Shown here: piece after piece, positions 59,462 through 64,000 of the stretch
Layout: every line of letters starts with the position of its first letter
Position numbering within the stretch: the stretch's first letter is position 1
Notes under the pieces: model-generated
The model's input: the letters and a program-made list of their open reading frames with translations, nothing else
Told to the model about the DNA's origin: nothing
The model's database searches: none
Translations under genes and position numbers: made by a program
From: an uncultured Acidimicrobiia bacterium
GTDB lineage: Bacteria; Actinomycetota; Acidimicrobiia; Spongiisociales; Spongiisociaceae
DNA: 64,000 nucleotides
Assembly (NCBI GenBank): GCA_958295745.1
Contig: OY282370.1
Span: forward strand, 1 to 64,000
Reading direction: 5' to 3'

Positions 59462-60530
59462 ACGACCTTCCCAACATCACGGACGCCAAGACGGCCGCCG
59501 CGTCCGGACGGACGGAACGCAGCCCCGCCCTGCTCATCTGCTTCAACCGGGCCCCGTCGGCCAGGAGATCGGCCAGCACGGTCCCCAACGATCCCAGGTC
59601 GGCCTCGCGGAGGAGCACCGCCGCCCCCGCCGCCGCCATGGCCTCGGCGTTGCCGAGCTGGTGGCGGCCCCCGAAAGAACCGGGTATCAGGATGGCCGGG
59701 GTTCCGGTGGCCGCCGCCTCCATCAGGCCGCCCCCCGACCTGGCGATCACCAGGTCGGACACCGCGTAGAACAGCTCCATGCGATCCTCGAAACCAACCA
59801 CCACCCTGTTCACCCTCGAATCGTCGGCGTCCACCGATACACGGTCCCGATGAGCTGCGCCGGCCAGATGAACGATCTGGACGGGGGCGCCCCCCCACCG
59901 GGCGGCCATCTCGGTCACCGCCCGGTTGATGGCGTCTGCGCCCAGGCTTCCCCCGACCACCCCGACCGTGGGCCGGTCCGGTGACAGGCCGTACCGATCC
60001 AGCCCCGCCGGGCGCGACGCCGCCTTGTCGAGCTCGGCCAAGCCGGCCCTGAGTGGATAGCCGACCACGGTTCCCTTCAACCCGCGGGTACCCGGAAACG
60101 ACACGAAAGAACGGTCCGCCAACCGCCCCGCCAGCCGGTTGGCCAACCCCGCCTCGGCGTTCTGTTCGTGCAGGTAGAGGCGGGTCTTCTTGCGCCGGGC
60201 CGCCAGCGCCGCCGGGACCGTGACGTAACCGCCCATGCACAGCACGGAGTCCACCCGGCGCGATTCCATCTCCCTGCCCGCCCGGCGGACCGCCCGCAGA
60301 ACCAGGCTCGGCAACCGGAGATTCCGGCTCGACAAACCGCGCACCAGCCCTTGGATTTCGAGCCGCACGAACGGGTAACCGGCGCGGGGGATGACCTCCG
60401 CCTCCATCCGATCGCCTCCGAGGAAGACGATCCTGTGCCGTTCCACTCCTGCCGCCGCCAGCTGCTCGGCCACGGCCAAACCCGGGTAGATATGCCCGCC
60501 CGTACCGGCGGCGGCTATGGCGTAGGTCAT
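59445..60530 (-). CDS. murG: UDP-GlcNAc:lipid I GlcNAc transferase
   Basis: MurG makes lipid II at the inner membrane face. The 361-residue GT28 enzyme has the first glycine loop AAAGTGGHIYPGLAVAEQL, FLGGDRMEAEVIPRAGYPF, CMGGYVTVPAALAA, LHEQNAEAGLANRLAG, VVGGSLGADAINRAV, and the UDP-GlcNAc site ARSGGGLMEAAATGTPAILIP. ATG 60530 overlaps the ftsW stop (ATGA); the frame is open upstream within ftsW but without similarity. Confidence 0.96.
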   Translation of the reverse strand: MTYAIAAAGTGGHIYPGLAVAEQLAAAGVERHRIVFLGGDRMEAEVIPRAGYPFVRLEIQGLVRGLSSRNLRLPSLVLRAVRRAGREMESRRVDSVLCMGGYVTVPAALAARRKKTRLYLHEQNAEAGLANRLAGRLADRSFVSFPGTRGLKGTVVGYPLRAGLAELDKAASRPAGLDRYGLSPDRPTVGVVGGSLGADAINRAVTEMAARWGGAPVQIVHLAGAAHRDRVSVDADDSRVNRVVVGFEDRMELFYAVSDLVIARSGGGLMEAAATGTPAILIPGSFGGRHQLGNAEAMAAAGAAVLLREADLGSLGTVLADLLADGARLKQMSRAGLRSVRPDAAAVLASVMLGRSYVRSR

Positions 60531-61714
60531 ACGTCCGCCCGCTTCTCCCCGGGCTCGGAAGCGACCGGGGCCGTCAGGGCGATGTTGAGTAGAACCCCGA
60601 CCCCGGCCATGGCGGCCACCATCGCACTGCCGCCCACCGAGACGAAGGGAAGCGCCAGACCGGTAACGGGGATGACGCCAACCACACCGCCCACGTTGAC
60701 GACCGACTGCACGCTCAACCAGGCGGTGATGCCGCAGGCCAGCAGGCAGGCGAACATGTCCCCGGTCCGGTAGGCGATCATGACCCCGGTCACCGCCAAC
60801 CCCGCCAGCACCATGATCAGGACGATCGCGCCGATGAAGCCCGCCTCCTCGGCGATGATCGTGAAGATGAAATCTGTATGGGCGTTGGGCAGAAACGCCC
60901 ATCGAGCCCGCGAAGCTCCCAGACCCACCCCGTTGAGGCCGCCGCTTCCGAGCGCCAGCAGACTCTGCGCCAACTGGAAGCAGCTGCCGAGGGTGTCGGC
61001 GAGCGGATCGAAGAAGCAGGCGAACCGCTCCCGCCGGTACGGGTAGGCGACCGTGGACAGGGCGGCGAGCGCGGCGGCCGCCGCGCCGCCTCCGAGGAGG
61101 AACCTCATCGGCATCCCCGAGGCCAGAGCCAATCCTGCGGCCGACCCGGCGATGATGACGGCGGTGCCGAGGTCGGGCTGGAGGACGACCAAGGCGCAGG
61201 TGACCCCGACCGCCAGCAGAATGGGCCCCAGCACCTGCTGCAGCTCGCCCAGACGTTCCTTCCGGTCGGTCAGCACCGCAGCGAGGAACACGACCACCGC
61301 CAGCTTGGAGAACTCGGAAGGCTGGATGGTGATCGCCCCCAGCTCTATCCAGCGCTGCGCACCGCCCCTCGTGGACCCGAACATCGGCACCAGGAGCAGT
61401 CCGAATATCGAGACACCCAAGAGGGGGGTGGCGGCGCGGCGCCACCATGTGTACGGGACCCGCATGACGGCGAACATGACCAGGATGCCGACCACGACCC
61501 AGCGCACCTGGCGTTTGAAGACGGCCAAACGGTCGGACTGTCCGAGTATCCCCTCCACCGACGAGGCCGACATGGTGGCGCCGAGGCCGACCACCAGCAG
61601 TATTCCTACCAGCGCCAAGACGATGATGACCAGCCGGGACTTGGCGAGGGTGATCTGGTCCTGGAGCCGAGCCCTGGCCCGCAGATGGGTGATGGAAGGT
61701 GTCTGGGCGCTCAT
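60527..61714 (-). CDS. ftsW: Lipid II glycosyltransferase FtsW
   Basis: A SEDS-family septal peptidoglycan polymerase of 395 residues with about ten transmembrane helices. Characteristic segments are RWIELGAITIQPSEFSKLAVVVFLA, VLQPDLGTAVIIAGSA, the loop aspartate region LPNAHTDFIFTIIAEEAGFIG, and QSVVNVGGVVGVIPVTGLALPFVSVGGSAM. The ATG overlaps the murD stop (ATGA), between murD and murG as usual. Four cysteines in the loop between helices are more than typical, but no role is evident. Confidence 0.95.
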   Translation of the reverse strand: MSAQTPSITHLRARARLQDQITLAKSRLVIIVLALVGILLVVGLGATMSASSVEGILGQSDRLAVFKRQVRWVVVGILVMFAVMRVPYTWWRRAATPLLGVSIFGLLLVPMFGSTRGGAQRWIELGAITIQPSEFSKLAVVVFLAAVLTDRKERLGELQQVLGPILLAVGVTCALVVLQPDLGTAVIIAGSAAGLALASGMPMRFLLGGGAAAAALAALSTVAYPYRRERFACFFDPLADTLGSCFQLAQSLLALGSGGLNGVGLGASRARWAFLPNAHTDFIFTIIAEEAGFIGAIVLIMVLAGLAVTGVMIAYRTGDMFACLLACGITAWLSVQSVVNVGGVVGVIPVTGLALPFVSVGGSAMVAAMAGVGVLLNIALTAPVASEPGEKRADV

Positions 61715-63048
61715 CTCCGCGGCGCCCCCGACTTGCCGCCGCCGTCGATCCGGCCCTCTCCCAGATGCTCCCGGACCAGCCGGGCGAACGCCGCCCCGCG
61801 CTCCTGATAGGAACCGAACATGTCGAAGCTGGAGCAGCCCGGCGAGAGGAGGACGGTGTCTCCTTCCACCGCCCGCTCGCCTGCCAGGGCCACCGCCTGT
61901 TCCATCGATTCAGCCAGGCAGGCCGAACGTCCGGGGGCCCTGCTCAACAGCTCGGGTCCCGACTCGCCGATAGCGATCAGATGCCGCACGTTGGGGAGGG
62001 CGGCCAGCGGAGACAGGTCGAGTCCCTTGTTCCGCCCCCCCGCTATCAACACCACCGAGGGATAGCAGCGGACGGCGGCCAGAGCGGCATGGGGGTTGGT
62101 GGCCTTGGAATCGTCGATCCAGGTGATGCCGCCCCCCCGCCCCACCACCTTCCGGCGGTGGGGGCTGTGGCGGAACCGGCGCACCACCCTGGCGACCGGC
62201 CCGAGGCCGGCCCCCATCTCCATGGCGGCGGCCGCGGCCGCCGCCAGGTCGATCCGGTAAGCCGGATCCACGACCGGAACATCCCGCAGCGGGATGCTCC
62301 CGCCGGGCAGCACCAGCCGGTCCGGCCCCACCCCGAATCCCCCGTTCGGTAGAGGTTCGGAACCGTAGATCGGCGCCTTGCGGCCGGGGGCGCCGGCCGC
62401 AAGGGCCGCCGCGCCCGGATCGTCGGCGCCGTAGACCAGCAGGCCGTCGGGGGGCAGCCGCCGGAAAATCCCGGCCTTGGCCGCCCGGTAATCATCCGGC
62501 GATCCGTGCCAATCGAAGTGGTCAGCGGCCACGTTGAGCAGCACCGCCACCCGGGGGGCGAGGGTATGACAGTAAACCAGCTGGAAGCTCGACACCTCCA
62601 GCACCACCGCGTCCCAATCGTCTAGGGCGATCTCGGCAACGGTCCGCCCTATGTTGCCGGCCGCCGCGGCGCGGATGCCCGACTCCAGCAGCATCTCGGT
62701 GGTCTGTTCCACCACGGTGGTCTTTCCGTTGGTGCCGGTCACCGCCACCAGCGGACACCCGAGCCGGCGGACGGCCAGCTCCACTTCGCTCCATATCGGG
62801 ATCTCCGCCGCCAAGGCGGCCCTGATCGGATCGGAACCGGGGCTGAAACCCGGACTGGCCACCACGAGGTCCACCCCGGCCAGGGCGGAGGGGTCCCAAT
62901 CCCCGGAGAAGGTCTCGACGCCGGAGGAGGCCAAGGAGGCGAGGGCGGCGGGGTTCCGGTCGTAGACCGCATGTTCCACGCCCAGGCGCGTCAACAGGTT
63001 GGAGGCTCCCTGACCGGAAACCGCCGCGCCCAGCACCAACGCCTTCAT
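61711..63048 (-). CDS. murD: UDP-N-acetylmuramoylalanine-D-glutamate ligase
   Basis: MurD adds D-glutamate. The 445-residue Mur ligase shows ATP loop VTGTNGKTTVVEQTTEMLL (near residue 117), LEVSSFQLVYCHTLAPRVAV, NVAADHFDWHGSPDDYRAAK, ITWIDDSKATNPHAALAAV and LLSPGCSSFDMFGSYQERG. ATG 63048 overlaps the mraY stop (ATGA), and similarity starts there (MKALVLGAAVSGQGASNLL); the frame is open upstream inside mraY in a different frame. Confidence 0.96.
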   Translation of the reverse strand: MKALVLGAAVSGQGASNLLTRLGVEHAVYDRNPAALASLASSGVETFSGDWDPSALAGVDLVVASPGFSPGSDPIRAALAAEIPIWSEVELAVRRLGCPLVAVTGTNGKTTVVEQTTEMLLESGIRAAAAGNIGRTVAEIALDDWDAVVLEVSSFQLVYCHTLAPRVAVLLNVAADHFDWHGSPDDYRAAKAGIFRRLPPDGLLVYGADDPGAAALAAGAPGRKAPIYGSEPLPNGGFGVGPDRLVLPGGSIPLRDVPVVDPAYRIDLAAAAAAAMEMGAGLGPVARVVRRFRHSPHRRKVVGRGGGITWIDDSKATNPHAALAAVRCYPSVVLIAGGRNKGLDLSPLAALPNVRHLIAIGESGPELLSRAPGRSACLAESMEQAVALAGERAVEGDTVLLSPGCSSFDMFGSYQERGAAFARLVREHLGEGRIDGGGKSGAPRR

Positions 63049-64000
63049 CCGGAACCCTCCACCACTAGGCCGTCCACCCCGCCCCCGGCCAGAAAGTCTC
63101 CGTAGAAGAGGCCCAGACCCAGGGCGACGCCGATGGCGGCCAGTATCCAGAACCGGGTGATGACGGTGGTCTCCGGCCAGTTCTTCAGCTCGAAATGATG
63201 ATGGATGGGCGCCATGCGGAACACTCTCCGCCCGCCGAACCATCGGAACCCCACCACCTGGATCACCACCGAGAGGGTCTCCACCACATAGAGGCCGCCG
63301 ATGACCACGAGCAGCAGGTGGGTGTTGGTGAGCAGGGCCAGGGCCGCCATCCCCCCGCCCAGCGCCTGGGAGCCGACATCGCCCATGATGATCCGGGCCG
63401 GGGCGGCGTTCCACCAGAGGAACCCGAGCGAGGCGCCCAGCATGGCGGAAGCCACGGAAGCCAGCTCGAGGCTTCCCTCCACCTGGTAGATGGCCGGATG
63501 CCGGAATATCCAGAAGCCGATGATCACGTAGGCGCCGGCTACCAGGGCGGTGGATCCCGACGCCAGGCCGTCCAGCCCGTCGGTGATGTTGACCGCGTTG
63601 GCGAACCCGGTGATCATCAGCAGCACCCAGACCGCGAACAAGCCCACCCCAAGGTTCACCGTTATAGGGCGGATGAACCCGATCGAGGTGGCCGTCCCGG
63701 AGGCCACCGCCCCCCAGGCGAAGAATCCGGCGATGGCCAGCTGCCCGATGAGCTTGGCCGCTATGCCCAGCCCCTGGTTCCGATACCGGGACAATTTCTG
63801 ATAGTCGTCTATGAAACCGATGACCCCCATCCCTACGACGGCGCCCACCGCCAGCAGGCCCGCGGCCTCGAATTCTCTTACGGTCCACCCGATCCCTTCC
63901 TCTTGGACCTGCAGGCGGAGATGCGAAGCGGCGTATCCGGCCACCACCGCCAGCACGATGACGATGCCCCCCATGGTGGGCGTGCCGCGCTTGTGCATGT
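63045..64000 (-). CDS. mraY: Phospho-N-acetylmuramoyl-pentapeptide transferase, 5' end outside window
   Basis: MraY transfers phospho-MurNAc-pentapeptide to undecaprenyl phosphate to form lipid I. The visible ~318 residues begin at HKRGTPTMGGIVIVLAVVAG, which in complete MraY proteins follows ~45 residues, so the gene continues past 64000. Catalytic aspartates are in GFIDDYQKLSRY and NAVNITDGLDGLASG; the loop histidines are in MAPIHHHFELKNWPETTVITRFW. The ATG at 63998 is internal to the family alignment and is not proposed as the start. Confidence 0.96.
   Translation of the reverse strand, partial: MHKRGTPTMGGIVIVLAVVAGYAASHLRLQVQEEGIGWTVREFEAAGLLAVGAVVGMGVIGFIDDYQKLSRYRNQGLGIAAKLIGQLAIAGFFAWGAVASGTATSIGFIRPITVNLGVGLFAVWVLLMITGFANAVNITDGLDGLASGSTALVAGAYVIIGFWIFRHPAIYQVEGSLELASVASAMLGASLGFLWWNAAPARIIMGDVGSQALGGGMAALALLTNTHLLLVVIGGLYVVETLSVVIQVVGFRWFGGRRVFRMAPIHHHFELKNWPETTVITRFWILAAIGVALGLGLFYGDFLAGGGVDGLVVEGSG

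Noticed and set aside
59445-61448. MurG frame extending far upstream through ftsW
   Set aside because: Similarity to MurG begins at 60530, where ATG overlaps the ftsW stop. The upstream part is a shadow of ftsW. The same applies to upstream extensions of pimA, murD, rluD, lspA and dppD.
1-64000. CRISPR array, rRNA operon, integrase or complete prophage
   Set aside because: No regularly spaced repeats, rRNA motifs or phage structural genes are visible in the window.

Overview
The window is GC-rich, densely coded bacterial DNA from an actinobacterium. The evidence is gene content and gene order: mycothiol synthase (mshD), a phosphatidylinositol-mannoside block (pgsA-patA-pimA), a GarA-type FHA protein followed by its MerR and bifunctional-nuclease neighbours, an ftsZ cluster with sepF, yggT and divIVA but no ftsA, and a eukaryote-type IleRS. 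Several blocks match the order I know from Mycobacterium tuberculosis (thrS..pgsA1-patA-pimA..pdxS..pdxT-yebC; pgsA2..garA-Rv1828-Rv1829-Rv1830; murX/mraY to wag31). The HyuAB and oligopeptide-ABC content would fit an environmental lineage such as Acidimicrobiia, but that placement is inference. I see no rRNA, tRNA, CRISPR array or complete insertion sequence.

Layout. 0-2 kb: an orphan antitoxin-like gene, a short AT-richer spacer with a direct repeat, an unknown gene and an AIM24-family gene. 2-4.5 kb: msrB and a membrane-anchored molybdopterin oxidoreductase. 4.5-19 kb: a minus-strand housekeeping block (mshD, thrS, pgsA, patA, pimA, pdxS, pdxT, yebC), interrupted by plus-strand inserts: a mazEF-like pair, a PD-(D/E)XK-like nuclease gene, and fusA2-gltA plus a small membrane protein. 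19-25.7 kb: a zinc-ribbon membrane protein, an alpha/beta hydrolase, and the signalling/cell-wall block pgsA2-garA-ftsR-dac-bfn-merR. 25.8-38.5 kb: a catabolic or uptake island (hyuA-hyuB, a five-gene oligopeptide ABC transporter, an MDR dehydrogenase and a phosphotriesterase-family hydrolase). 38.6-42 kb: a TIGR04255-like protein, a two-domain lipoprotein, and a 3-dehydroquinate dehydratase fused to an alpha/beta hydrolase. 42-48.6 kb: dnaE, rluD, lspA, a DksA/TraR protein, yggU and a small membrane protein. 48.8-64 kb: ileS, then the division and cell-wall cluster on the minus strand, read mraY-murD-ftsW-murG-murC-murB-ftsQ, a spacer, then ftsZ-pgeF-yggS-sepF-yggT-divIVA. mraY runs off the right edge.

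Most striking pattern. Many gene pairs overlap by ATGA, GTGA or TGATG. At several junctions where two genes do not overlap directly, the spacer is one small open frame that starts on (or next to) the upstream stop codon and ends on (or next to) the downstream start codon: pdxT/yebC (63 codons), pgsA/patA (150), mshD/thrS (25), dac/bfn (34), ftsZ/pgeF (9), gltA/membrane protein (6), the ABC binding protein/dppB (19, then 2) and dppF/MDR dehydrogenase (4). At pdxT/yebC, pgsA/patA, dppF/MDR and probably gltA, these bridges arose by local tandem duplication of the junction itself. A second repeat family, with 17-base arms ATGGGTAGTTCCAAGGT, forms two inverted pairs about 230-250 bp apart.
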